NCBI GenBank assembly: GCA_023439185.1
Contig: JAEXOR010000025.1
Location: 5,767 to 69,766, forward strand
Source: Bacillota bacterium
GTDB lineage: Bacteria; Bacillota; Desulfotomaculia; Desulfotomaculales; Desulfallaceae
Direction: 5' to 3'
DNA length: 64,000 nt
The position numbers and the translations under genes are program-made. The number at the start of each line of letters is the position of its first letter. Within the stretch, counting starts at the first letter, position 1. Under the pieces are notes generated by a model, which ran no database searches, was not told where the DNA came from, and saw nothing but the letters and a program-made list of their open reading frames with translations. Shown here in pieces: positions 51,182 to 59,485 of this stretch.

Positions 51182-51231
51182 GGCAAAAAACCCCGCAATC
51201 CCTGCTATATAAGGAATTACGGGGTTCGTCA
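51182..51231. repeat. Dispersed repeat B with hairpin, copy 2
   Basis: AACCCCGCAATCCCT and AGGAATTACGGGGTT pair with two C/T differences around GCTATATA. The same 49 bases are at 44,602-44,650. It lies between ubiX and the sigma-54 activator gene and could also terminate transcription of the latter. The rest of the 316-base gap shows only an AT-rich promoter-like stretch at 51.05-51.15 kb. Confidence 0.65.
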
Positions 51232-51319
51232 CGGGGCAATCCGCACCGGCGTTGCGGGTGAGCGGGCCGACAAAGAGGCCAATCCGGGTCTAATACCTTT
51301 CTGTCTTTTATTTAGCACG

Positions 51320-53056
51320 TCACTTGATATTCCTAAGTTTCTCGTACAACGTGGCCCTGCTGATACCCAGCAGCTTTGCCGCCTTGGATTTGTTTCCGCC
51401 CGTTATCTTAAGGGCTTTTAAAATGGTTTCTTTTTCTGCTTCTTTGGCCGCCTCCGACAGGGCAAGCCCGGTTCCCTGGTCATACTTTGTGCCCTGCTCC
51501 CAGGAATCAATACCCAGATCATCTATCTGAATCAAATCGCGGTGGCAGTAAATAACCGCCCGTTCGATCAAATTCTCCATTTCCCTGATATTTCCCGGCC
51601 AGTGGTAAGTGTTAAAAAAATTCATTACTTCATCCGTGACGCCTTTAATTCGTTTTCCGGATTCCTTGTTGCACTTGTTTAAAAAATACTCCAATAAAAA
51701 CGGAATATCACCGGTATGCTCCCGCAGGGGCGGTATAGTGATGGTTAAAACCTTTAACCGGTAATAAAGATCCTCCCTGAACCGCCCTTCTTTTTGCAAC
51801 TGGAATAAATTTTTATTTGTCGCGGCCAGGATGCGGACATCGATTTTTTTCGTCCGGATACCCCCTACCCGCTCAATTTCTTTCTCCTGGATCACCCGTA
51901 ATAACTTGCTCTGCACAGGTAATGGCATGTCGCCAATTTCATCCAAAAAAATTGTTCCTCCATCGGCAAGCTCAAATTTTCCGGGTTTGCCGTGTCTGAG
52001 AGCGCCGGTAAAAGCTCCCCCTTCGTAACCGAACAATTCCGCTTCGGCCAGTTCGGTGGGTATCGCAACGCAATTGACCTTGATGAAGGGACGTTTAAAA
52101 CGGTCGCTGGCATTGTGAATGGCCTGGGCCAAAAGTTCTTTGCCGGTACCGCTTTCACCGTAAATCAGGACCGTGGAAGAGTTGGCGGCAGCCTGCATGG
52201 CTTGTTTTTTAATCTCCTGCATTTTTTCGCTTTCACCGATCATGCATTCAATCGTATACTTGGTGCCGTTTAGTTTGAACAGTTCATTATCGTCTTTGAG
52301 CTGATTAACCAGGGCAACCCTTTGGGTATTCTCTTCATATTTGGTGTAATGCTTGGCCGCCTCAATTTCCGCGGCATCCTGTAAAATTAAAATTGCTCCC
52401 TTGGTCTTGCCGTCATGAATAACCGGCAGCCCGTTGACGATTAACGTTGTTGAGGAATAGTTCACTTTATGCGGACCCGTCCACACTCCGTTGATAATTT
52501 CATCAAAGGGCAGGTAAGGCAGCAAATCCCGAATTTGCTCACCAACCCGCACACCGGGCAAAAAGCGGCTTAGATATACGCTGACTAAATTCACTATGCC
52601 GTATTCGTCGGTAGATACAATCCCGCAGGGCGCCTGCTGAAAAATATTGGACAGTTCCTCGTACAGCACTTCAATCTGGTCCAGTAAGTGCATCACGGCG
52701 TAAGCCTGGGTAATGGTTCCGCTGGGCCTACCCTCAAGATCTATCACCGGAGTCTGTCCGATCCGGGAATTGCGCAGCCACCGGATCAACTCGGTAAGAT
52801 TGTCAAAGGCTTTGTCTTCCCGGAAAAAAGTGATGTCCCGTAAATAGTATTTTTCTATGCTGGTGTCAAGGCTTACCCCCTGCAGCAGGCAGTCGTACAT
52901 ATTGTGGCGGGTAAACATGCCGATTAAAATCCCGTCTTCGTTAATCACGGGAATACCTGTCAACCTGGTGCTGCGGTAAGCCAGCAGGGCATCCCGCATG
53001 GTACTGCCGGGATTCAGAGCTATGCTGATTGGCTCCATAATATCCTTTGCTTGCAT
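51320..53056 (-). CDS. Sigma-54-dependent activator with CBS pair and PAS-like sensor
   Basis: The ATG at 53056 follows AAGGTGAGG, giving 578 residues; the longer frame adds an unrelated 20-residue start. Order: two CBS motifs (about 1-125; MQAKDIMEPISIALNPG, TRLTGIPVINEDGILIGMFT), a PAS-like domain (about 140-240; IFQQAPCGIVSTDEYGIVNL), the AAA+ core (about 270-510; GESGTGKELLAQAIH, the sigma-54 contact loop GAFTGA, FLDEIGDMPLPVQSKLLRVI) and a Fis-type helix-turn-helix (NKSKAAKLLGISRATLYEKL). CBS domains usually bind adenine nucleotides, so energy state may be sensed together with a ligand. It is encoded on the same strand ahead of ubiX-ubiD and is the probable activator of that cluster. Confidence 0.93.
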   Translation of the reverse strand: MQAKDIMEPISIALNPGSTMRDALLAYRSTRLTGIPVINEDGILIGMFTRHNMYDCLLQGVSLDTSIEKYYLRDITFFREDKAFDNLTELIRWLRNSRIGQTPVIDLEGRPSGTITQAYAVMHLLDQIEVLYEELSNIFQQAPCGIVSTDEYGIVNLVSVYLSRFLPGVRVGEQIRDLLPYLPFDEIINGVWTGPHKVNYSSTTLIVNGLPVIHDGKTKGAILILQDAAEIEAAKHYTKYEENTQRVALVNQLKDDNELFKLNGTKYTIECMIGESEKMQEIKKQAMQAAANSSTVLIYGESGTGKELLAQAIHNASDRFKRPFIKVNCVAIPTELAEAELFGYEGGAFTGALRHGKPGKFELADGGTIFLDEIGDMPLPVQSKLLRVIQEKEIERVGGIRTKKIDVRILAATNKNLFQLQKEGRFREDLYYRLKVLTITIPPLREHTGDIPFLLEYFLNKCNKESGKRIKGVTDEVMNFFNTYHWPGNIREMENLIERAVIYCHRDLIQIDDLGIDSWEQGTKYDQGTGLALSEAAKEAEKETILKALKITGGNKSKAAKLLGISRATLYEKLRNIK

Positions 53057-53078
53057 CGATGCCTCACCTTCCAAAAAA

Positions 53079-53567
53079 TCAACAGGTTTGGGGTATTTGC
53101 TCGATCCGCTGTTCACCGGCCAGGCGTTTTGCCGTCACAGACACCGGCTCACCCGCTAACTGCAGTTTACTGTTCAAATCCGCCAGGGGCGCCATTACAA
53201 AGGCCCGCCGGCACATCCTCGGGTGCGGCACCTGCAGATCGGGCAGGTTTATTGTCTCATCGCCGTAAAGCAGCAGGTCTAAATCAAGGGTACGCGGCCC
53301 CCAGCGCACAGTACGCAACCGGCCCAGGTGATTTTCTATCCGCTGCAGTTCAGATAAAAGAGCCAAAGGGGAAAGGGTGGTGCTGATCTCCGCCACGGTG
53401 TTGATAAAATCATCCTGCTCCAGGTACCCCTGGGGCGCGGTACGGTACAGGGGCGCCACCCCGGCGACCTTGATTCCCTCCGCTGCGCCCAGCTGTGCCA
53501 GGGCTTCCCCGATGATGGCCCCGCTGTCCCCCTGGTTTGATCCCAGGCCGATATAACACCTGATCAT
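53079..53567 (-). CDS. folK: 2-amino-4-hydroxy-6-hydroxymethyldihydropteridine pyrophosphokinase
   Basis: The 162 residues show the HPPK fold: RCYIGLGSNQGDSGAIIGEA, VAPLYRTAPQGYLEQDDFIN and the signature RTVRWGPRTLDLDLLLYGDE (metal-binding aspartates). It transfers pyrophosphate from ATP to the pterin in folate synthesis. It overlaps folB by 4 bases and follows folP, forming a folate operon transcribed leftward in the order folP-folB-folK. Confidence 0.95.
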   Translation of the reverse strand: MIRCYIGLGSNQGDSGAIIGEALAQLGAAEGIKVAGVAPLYRTAPQGYLEQDDFINTVAEISTTLSPLALLSELQRIENHLGRLRTVRWGPRTLDLDLLLYGDETINLPDLQVPHPRMCRRAFVMAPLADLNSKLQLAGEPVSVTAKRLAGEQRIEQIPQTC

Positions 53568-53941
53568 GGTCCGTCCCCCGCCGGCCCGGCAGACCGCCTG
53601 ATCTCCACGCCCATGTATTTGAAATGGCCGGATACCGGGGCGGCCGGTTTTTTCACCCGCACCAGCACTTCCCGCATGGGGAACCCGTCCAGCAGCCGGG
53701 CGGCGATTGTTTCGGCCACCGCTTCGATCAGATTGTGCGGCCGGCCGGTTACCACCCTGCGCACCACCTCGTATACGTCGGCATAACTCACCGTCAATTC
53801 CGGGTCGTCACTCTCCCCGGCGGGGCGCAGGTCCAGGTACAGCTCAACATCCACCTTGAAAACCTGTCCCAGATCCCGTTCCTGGGGCAAAACTCCGTGA
53901 TAGCCGTAAAAGGCCATTCCGCACATGACAATCTTATCCAA
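53564..53941 (-). CDS. folB: Dihydroneopterin aldolase
   Basis: The 125 residues match FolB: DKIVMCGMAFYGYHGVLPQE with the catalytic tyrosine/glutamate region, TVSYADVYEVVRRVVTGRPH, NLIEAVAETIAARLLDGFPM, VRVKKPAAPVSGHFKYMGVE. The enzyme cleaves dihydroneopterin to hydroxymethyldihydropterin and glycolaldehyde. It lies 26 bases after folP and overlaps folK, so all three are co-transcribed. Confidence 0.95.
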   Translation of the reverse strand: MDKIVMCGMAFYGYHGVLPQERDLGQVFKVDVELYLDLRPAGESDDPELTVSYADVYEVVRRVVTGRPHNLIEAVAETIAARLLDGFPMREVLVRVKKPAAPVSGHFKYMGVEIRRSAGPAGDGP

Positions 53942-53967
53942 ATAAGAGCACCCCCTCGAGCGGGCGG

Positions 53968-55152
53968 TCAGCCGCGCACCATGGCGTCGGTCATTTTGAC
54001 CACCCTGACCATTTCCTTCACATCGTGGACCCGGACGATGTCCGCTCCGTTGACGATGCCCAAGACCACCGTGGCGGCCGTTCCCTCAACCCGCTGGTCG
54101 GCAGGCAGATCCAAAGTTTTGCCGATTAAGGACTTGCGGGAGGTGCCCAGCAGAACGGGCAATCCCAGGCAGTCCAATTCCCGCATCCGGCGCATCACTT
54201 CAATGTTCTGCTCCACCGTTTTACCGAACCCGATACCGGGATCGATGATGATATTTTCCCGGGGCACGCCAGCAGACACCGCCATGTCAATGCTTTCCTC
54301 AAAAAAACGCACCATGTCGCCCATTATATCCTGGTACGCCGTACCATGCTGGTTATGCATCATCACCAGGGGAGCGCCGGATTCGGCACATAGCAGGGCC
54401 AGCGCCGAATCCGCCCTAAGTGACCATTGATCATTGACAATATGGGCGCCCTCCTCCAGGGCCCGGCGGGCCACTTCGGCCTTGGTGGTGTCAATGCTGA
54501 CGGGCACTTTTACTTCCCGCACCAGCGCCCGCAATACCGGCAGCACCCGGTCCAATTCTTCTTCAACCCCCACCGGGACGTGCCCGGGACGGGTGGACTC
54601 TCCGCCCACGTCGATAATATCGGCCCCTTCAGCCTCCATTTGCCGGGCATGGGCCAGGGCGGTTTCGACATCGCTGTACTTGCCCCCGTCGGAAAAAGAA
54701 TCGGGAGTAATATTTAAAATCCCCATCACCAGGGTTCTCTCACCCAGGGTGATACTCCTACCCCGGCATTCCAGAGTCCGCGGCTTGCGGCCCCGCAGGT
54801 TGTGCAGAATTTCCTCCAACTGACCGGCCAGCCGGGCCAGGCCAAAGGGCTGCATACGCAGCTTTCTGATTACCGCCCGGTACTGCCTTTCCGTGCCCAT
54901 CATCAGGACGTCGGTTTTCTCCACCGAAGCATCCACGGTCCCCCGGGCCACAGCGGCGTCCCCGCCCTTGCTCAGCATTTCCTGTTTGAGTATGTTGGCC
55001 TGCCTGGGTGAAAGGTCATATATTTTAATCAAACGATACAGCGCCTTGGCTTCCATCAGGGCGGCGCCGGCGCTGTCGGCGCCTGTTTTGATCAGTTCCG
55101 CCCGCACGCCGGCCGGTTCGGCCGCCGACAGGCTATGGATGTTGAAACGCAA
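53968..55152 (-). CDS. folP: Dihydropteroate synthase with long N-terminal extension
   Basis: The 394-residue protein has a standard FolP barrel at about 135-394 (LVMGILNITPDSFSDGGKY, IIDVGGESTRPGHVPVGVEE, PVSIDTTKAEVARRALEEGA, IIIDPGIGFGKTVEQNIEVM, PVLLGTSRKSLIGK). Before it is an extra segment of about 130 residues (ALYRLIKIYDLSPRQANILK, VLMMGTERQYRAVIRKLRMQ), longer than the usual 270-280 residue enzyme. This extension also occurs in other Firmicute anaerobes and has no assigned function; it could help binding to FolB/FolK or to another enzyme. The reaction joins pABA to the pterin. Confidence 0.94.
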   Translation of the reverse strand: MRFNIHSLSAAEPAGVRAELIKTGADSAGAALMEAKALYRLIKIYDLSPRQANILKQEMLSKGGDAAVARGTVDASVEKTDVLMMGTERQYRAVIRKLRMQPFGLARLAGQLEEILHNLRGRKPRTLECRGRSITLGERTLVMGILNITPDSFSDGGKYSDVETALAHARQMEAEGADIIDVGGESTRPGHVPVGVEEELDRVLPVLRALVREVKVPVSIDTTKAEVARRALEEGAHIVNDQWSLRADSALALLCAESGAPLVMMHNQHGTAYQDIMGDMVRFFEESIDMAVSAGVPRENIIIDPGIGFGKTVEQNIEVMRRMRELDCLGLPVLLGTSRKSLIGKTLDLPADQRVEGTAATVVLGIVNGADIVRVHDVKEMVRVVKMTDAMVRG

Positions 55153-55223
55153 CCCCTTTTCCCTCCTCGAGTAATCTCATTCATTTATGTTTTATTTTTT
55201 ATCCTGACTCCTGACTACCGCCT

Positions 55224-55748
55224 TTAATAAAGCAGATGACTGGCGACGGCCATGCGGTGGATTTTATGACATTCGGCCCGGGCTGCGCACCTGCTGCACG
55301 GACGGGAGAGGTCGTCGGCCGTACAAAGATATTGGCCCAGCAGGCTGGCTTCCCGCCCGCCGGAGCGGTGCTCCCGGATGGCAGTGACGATGATCTCCTT
55401 TTCGGCGGCGTTATAACCGGCCCGATCCAACACCGGCCCGGCCATCAACGAGCCGGTGAGGGCATGGTCCTCTCCGGTCTCATATTCCTTCCACCGGGCC
55501 ATATCGTGCAATAATCCCGCGGCGTAAACCACTTCCTTGACAGTATCCTTTTTAGGCACGCCTTCCCGGGTCGCAGCCGCTTCCCCACCGCTTGAATTTT
55601 CCAACACCAGCATATATGTTATCCGGGCCACGTCCAGCATATGCCGCAGATCGTGCCTGCAGAACCGCCTTTCCTTCTCCAGGGCGGCATTATTGGCCAG
55701 GCATTGTTGATACCAGGGATCTTTTAGAATTTTATCCACCCGGTACAA
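55224..55748 (-). CDS. HD-domain phosphohydrolase-like protein
   Basis: The TTG at 55748 is supported by AAGGA 6 bases upstream and gives 174 residues; the frame stays open to 55802. The HD pattern is visible: RRFCRHDLRHMLDVARITYM and VVYAAGLLHDMARWKEYETG, with EDHALTGS and IREHRSG. The C-terminus has a Cys-rich tail (SRPCSRCAARAECHK), which suggests an added metal site. HD enzymes hydrolyse nucleotides or phosphate esters. It sits upstream of folP on the same strand, 71 bases apart, and downstream of a terminator. Confidence 0.85.
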   Translation of the reverse strand: MYRVDKILKDPWYQQCLANNAALEKERRFCRHDLRHMLDVARITYMLVLENSSGGEAAATREGVPKKDTVKEVVYAAGLLHDMARWKEYETGEDHALTGSLMAGPVLDRAGYNAAEKEIIVTAIREHRSGGREASLLGQYLCTADDLSRPCSRCAARAECHKIHRMAVASHLLY

Positions 55749-55826
55749 AACAATCCTTCCCTTCCCATGACAAAAGCTTTCCCTTGGCTTACCCCGGCAC
55801 ACTTGGAGTTTTAAGGTAACGATCCG

Positions 55827-55854
55827 AAAAAAATAAGGGAGTTTTACTCCCTTA
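55827..55854 (-). terminator. Rho-independent terminator after the DUF134 gene
   Basis: TAAGGGAGT and ACTCCCTTA (9 base pairs) enclose TTT and are followed on the minus strand by a run of T at 55,833-55,827. It lies 16 bases past the stop of the DUF134 gene. Confidence 0.88.
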
Positions 55855-55869
55855 CTTCAAGGTTTCCAT

Positions 55870-56334
55870 TTAATTTTCCTGCTGCCTCTTTTGCCAACGA
55901 CAGCCCATCGGCCGTCCTTCTTCGCTGAGCCGGAACACCTCGCTGCCCTGACATTGGGGACAGCTCATCTCGGAGCCCCGCGGCCCGACGCCGCATGGCA
56001 ATTCCCAATCGTTACCGCAGTCAAAACATTTGAAGCGGCGCATGACCACCTCGTAATTTCCGCCCTCCACCCGGATGGCTTTGCCTTCCACCAGGGCTTC
56101 GGCCACTTTGGAACGGGCCGCCGACAGTATGCGGTGGTAAGTGGGGCGGGATACCCCCATTTTTTCAGCGCAGGCCTCCTGTTCCAACCCCAGTGAATCT
56201 TTCAGCCTGATCGCTTCCAATTCTTCAACCGTCATTTGCACTACTTCCAATTCGCTGGCCGGTACACCGGCCGGTTTAAAAAATGTCTTTTCGGGCATGA
56301 ATTCTACGCGGCGGCACTTAGGCGGCCTGGACAT
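55870..56334 (-). CDS. DUF134 family DNA-binding protein with zinc ribbon
   Basis: The 154 residues begin with the DUF134 hallmark [20 protein letters not shown] and [20 protein letters not shown], followed by a sigma-like helix-turn-helix ([20 protein letters not shown]). A zinc ribbon follows ([32 protein letters not shown]). DUF134 proteins are small DNA-binding regulators common in anaerobes, often near iron-sulfur or Mrp/NifB-type genes. Here the gene is alone, with a terminator after it. Its target is unknown. Confidence 0.9.
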   Translation of the reverse strand: MSRPPKCRRVEFMPEKTFFKPAGVPASELEVVQMTVEELEAIRLKDSLGLEQEACAEKMGVSRPTYHRILSAARSKVAEALVEGKAIRVEGGNYEVVMRRFKCFDCGNDWELPCGVGPRGSEMSCPQCQGSEVFRLSEEGRPMGCRWQKRQQEN

Positions 56335-56534
56335 AAGGTATACACTCCGTTTCAGTTATATTTAAGAGGATATTCGAAAAGGTGTGTCCCCTTTCCTGAT
56401 GGTCTATCGCGCTCCTTTTCGAACATTCACTTTAAGTTTTCACTAAGCACAGTTTAACTATATATGTATTGTAGTTCTATTGCAAACATTGTTTTTCCTG
56501 CCAGAGTTTCGATAGTTTTCAATCAAAGTTGACA

Positions 56535-56560
56535 AAAGGGGCTCCCGTGGGAGCCCCTTT
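56535..56560. terminator. Terminator after fhs
   Basis: AAAGGGGCTCCC and GGGAGCCCCTTT pair perfectly (12 bases) around GT, 26 bases past the fhs stop, with a short T run on the minus strand. The promoter region of DUF134 (56335-56500) shows no other signal. Confidence 0.85.
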
Positions 56561-56585
56561 GCTACACGCTAAATTATTTTTGATT

Positions 56586-58346
56586 TTAGAACAGACCCAG
56601 AACTTTGCCGGTATCTGTATCGACGTCGATCCGGCGGTAGGCGGGGTCGGAACTGGTACCGGGCATCAGGCTGATGGTACCGGTCATCGGGCACAGGAAC
56701 TTGGCGCCGGCGAAGATGAGTACGTCACGCACCGGCAGCGTCCATCCCTTGGGCACGCCCTTCTTGGCGGGGTCGGACGACAGGCTCAGGTGGGTTTTCA
56801 CCATCATGGTGGCGAAGTCCTTGTACGCGGGGTTCTCTTCAAACATCTTGGCCTTGGCTTCGGCTTCCGGTGTCCAGCTTACGCCGTCAGCGCCGTAAAC
56901 TTCCTTGGCGATCTTTTCAACCCGCTGCCGCAGGGGCAGTTCCAGCGGATACAGGAAGTTGAAGTTAACTTTGTCGTTGCAGGCGTCGATAACGGCGTCG
57001 GCCAGTTCCAGCGCGCCGTCGCCGCCCTTGGCCCAGTGCTCGGACAGGGCGCAGCGGGCTCCGGCAGCCTCGGCGGCCCGGCGAACCGCGGCGATTTCAT
57101 CTTTGGTGTCGGTATGGAAAGCGTTGATGCAGACCACCGGGTTGATACCGGCTTTTTTAACGGTGTTGATGTGGTGCACCATGTTCTCGCAGCCTTTTTC
57201 AACCAGCCCGATGTTTTCCTTGACATATTCTTCGGGCAGGGGACGACCGGCCACAACGGCCGGACCACCGCCATGCATCTTGAGAGCCCGGATGGTGGAA
57301 GTCAGCACGGATACGTTCGGGGTCAGTCCGCTGAAGCGGCACTTAACGTTCCAGAACTTTTCAAACCCGATATCGGCGGCGAATCCGCTCTCAGTGATGT
57401 TGTAATCGAACATCTTGAGGGCAATGCGGTCGGCGATGATGGAGGACTGGCCGATAGCGATGTTGGCGAAGGGACCGGCGTGCACCAGCACGGGCTGGTA
57501 TTCGGCGGTGCTCATCAGGGTGGGGTTGATGGCATTACGCATGAAAGCGGTCATGGCGCCGGCCACTTCCAGGTCCCCAGTGGTTACCGGATTGCCCTTC
57601 TTGTCGTAAGCCACAATAATCTTACCGATACGCTCCCGCATATCCTTCAGGTCGGTGGCAACGGCCAAGATGGCCATGATTTCCGAACTCACGGCAATAG
57701 CGAACCTGGACTGCATCATATAACCGTCCATTTTGCCGCCGATACCGATGATAATATTGCGCAGGGCCTGGGCGCAAAAGTCGATAATCCAGTTAAACTG
57801 GACGTTGGTGGGGTCGATATCCAGGCGGCGCAGGTTACGCTTGGCCAGCTCGGCGTCATCGTAGTTGCGCTCGTGCTGCATCCGGGCGGTGAGGGCGACC
57901 ATGCCCAGGTTGTGAGCGTTCATAATGTCGTTCAGGTCACCGGTGAGACCCAGGGAGAACTCGGTCATGGGAATGGCCAGCGCGTTGCCGCCGCCAGCAG
58001 CGGTGCCCTTGATATTCATTGTCGGGCCGCCGGAAGGTTGGCGGATAGCCGCGCCAGCGTTCATGCCGCGTTTACCCAAACCTTCGGCCAGACCCATGGT
58101 GGTGGTGGTTTTACCTTCACCCAGGGGGGTGGGGGTAATAGCGGTAACGTTGATATATTTACCGTCCGGCTTGTCCTTGAGACGATCAATAATCTTCATG
58201 AAGTCCAGCTTGCAGATCCGGCCCATGGGAATGATTTCATCTTTTTGCAGGCCCAGCTTCTCCGCCCATTCATAGGGCAGCGGCATGTTCTTTTCAGCCT
58301 GTTCGGCTATTTCAAAGTCCTTCATTTTAGTTGCGTCGTAAGCCAT
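56586..58346 (-). CDS. fhs: Formate-tetrahydrofolate ligase
   Basis: The 586 residues match formyl-THF synthetase over the full length: [20 protein letters not shown] (nucleotide-binding loop), [60 protein letters not shown] and [17 protein letters not shown]. The enzyme makes 10-formyl-THF from formate and ATP, the second step of the methyl branch of the Wood-Ljungdahl pathway. The protein is about 25 residues longer than many family members, mainly at the N-terminus. It is a single-gene transcript with its own terminator. It supports an acetogenic or syntrophic acetate-oxidising metabolism. Confidence 0.96.
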   Translation of the reverse strand: MAYDATKMKDFEIAEQAEKNMPLPYEWAEKLGLQKDEIIPMGRICKLDFMKIIDRLKDKPDGKYINVTAITPTPLGEGKTTTTMGLAEGLGKRGMNAGAAIRQPSGGPTMNIKGTAAGGGNALAIPMTEFSLGLTGDLNDIMNAHNLGMVALTARMQHERNYDDAELAKRNLRRLDIDPTNVQFNWIIDFCAQALRNIIIGIGGKMDGYMMQSRFAIAVSSEIMAILAVATDLKDMRERIGKIIVAYDKKGNPVTTGDLEVAGAMTAFMRNAINPTLMSTAEYQPVLVHAGPFANIAIGQSSIIADRIALKMFDYNITESGFAADIGFEKFWNVKCRFSGLTPNVSVLTSTIRALKMHGGGPAVVAGRPLPEEYVKENIGLVEKGCENMVHHINTVKKAGINPVVCINAFHTDTKDEIAAVRRAAEAAGARCALSEHWAKGGDGALELADAVIDACNDKVNFNFLYPLELPLRQRVEKIAKEVYGADGVSWTPEAEAKAKMFEENPAYKDFATMMVKTHLSLSSDPAKKGVPKGWTLPVRDVLIFAGAKFLCPMTGTISLMPGTSSDPAYRRIDVDTDTGKVLGLF

Positions 58347-58510
58347 TTTACAATATCCTCTCCTCTCGATCTGGTAAAGATTAATAATTTAAAAACGCCC
58401 CCGGTTATCCCCTGCCTTCAGACCCCCTTTACTTACTTCTTAGTATTCGTGCTTCGTTTAAATATATATTCTCCTCTAATTGTGTTTTTTTCCTGCACGT
58501 TTCAGAAAAT

Positions 58511-58918
58511 TTAGGCGGGCTTAGATTTTTCCGCCACCCGCTGCAAAAATTTCTCCGTCTGCACCAGAAACCGCTCGTGGGTGCCTTTGCCCACCTGCTC
58601 GCGGTCGTCGAATGCCTCCACCGTGAACACCAGTCGCCGTCCGTCAATTTCCTTAAGTTCCGACCGGGCCTCAACGGAGCCGCCCACCGGCGTGGCAGCG
58701 ATATGCTCCACATCCACTTTTATGCCCACCGTGGTATAGCCTTCCGGCAACAGGGGGTCCACCGAGCTTAAAGCCGCCTTCTCCATTAAACCGATCAGGG
58801 CCGGCGTGGCAAACACGCTTACGGAACCGCTGCCGTAAGCCATAGCGGTATTGCTGTCATCCACCTTGATTACCGCCGCGCCGCGCAAACCGGTTTTTAA
58901 ATTAACGGTCAGGGACAT
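58511..58918 (-). CDS. FlK-like hotdog-fold thioesterase
   Basis: The 135 residues match the fluoroacetyl-CoA thioesterase-like family: VFATPALIGLMEKAALSSVD (threonine and glutamate positions of the catalytic triad) and GIKVDVEHIAATPVGGSVEA (histidine). They form a hotdog fold that hydrolyses acyl-CoA. In most hosts these proteins act on small acyl-CoAs or as housekeeping proofreaders, not on fluoroacetate. It is located 164 bases upstream of fhs on the same strand. Substrate unknown. Confidence 0.85.
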   Translation of the reverse strand: MSLTVNLKTGLRGAAVIKVDDSNTAMAYGSGSVSVFATPALIGLMEKAALSSVDPLLPEGYTTVGIKVDVEHIAATPVGGSVEARSELKEIDGRRLVFTVEAFDDREQVGKGTHERFLVQTEKFLQRVAEKSKPA

Positions 58919-59021
58919 GGCTGAACCCTCCTCAACTTAACTTTACTTCAACATGGTGTGTTTTTTTTCCTGCTGAAGAAGATATTTAATTAAAAGCCTG
59001 AATTTGCGCAAATACGCCGGT

Positions 59022-59471
59022 TTACTCGTATAACCAGGTATCCGCCGCCTTGCTGTATTCGTTAATTTCACCGGGTGCGAAGAACAGGGCTATTTCCCTG
59101 GCCGCGCTTTCGTTGGAATCGGAACCGTGCACTACATTGCGGCCCACGTCCATGCCAAAAGTGCCCCTAATTGTTCCCGGCGCCGCTTTTAGCGGGTCGG
59201 TGGCGCCCATCATATCCCGCACCGTGCTCACCACGTCTTTGCCTTCCAGCACCATGGCCACCACCGGTCCCGAAGTAATAAAGTCCACCAGCGGTCCGAA
59301 GAATGGTTTGCCCTGATGCTCTCCATAATGTTTTTCGGCCAGTTCCCGGGATATGCGCATCATTTTCAGGGCGGCAATCTTAATCCCTTTTTTTTCAAAC
59401 CGGGAGATAATCTCTCCCACCAAATTTCTCTGCACCCCGTCGGGCTTGACCATCACGTATGTCCTGTCCAA
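59022..59471 (-). CDS. ndk: Nucleoside diphosphate kinase
   Basis: The 149 residues contain the NDK blocks [40 protein letters not shown] and the active-site [20 protein letters not shown] with the phospho-accepting histidine. It balances nucleoside triphosphate pools. It follows ftsH by 14 bases on the same strand and may be co-transcribed with it. Confidence 0.96.
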   Translation of the reverse strand: MDRTYVMVKPDGVQRNLVGEIISRFEKKGIKIAALKMMRISRELAEKHYGEHQGKPFFGPLVDFITSGPVVAMVLEGKDVVSTVRDMMGATDPLKAAPGTIRGTFGMDVGRNVVHGSDSNESAAREIALFFAPGEINEYSKAADTWLYE

Positions 59472-59485
59472 AAACCGCGTCCCCC

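Noticed and set aside
53624..54430. Long plus-strand frames across folB/folP and other minus-strand genes
   Set aside because: They are shadows in GC-rich codons; the minus-strand products are clear enzymes with proper spacing.
56529..58514. A 661-codon open frame on the plus strand
   Set aside because: It lies antisense to fhs, whose protein matches its family from end to end. The plus-strand product has no recognisable domain and is rich in His/Gly/Val as expected for a GC-biased antisense frame.
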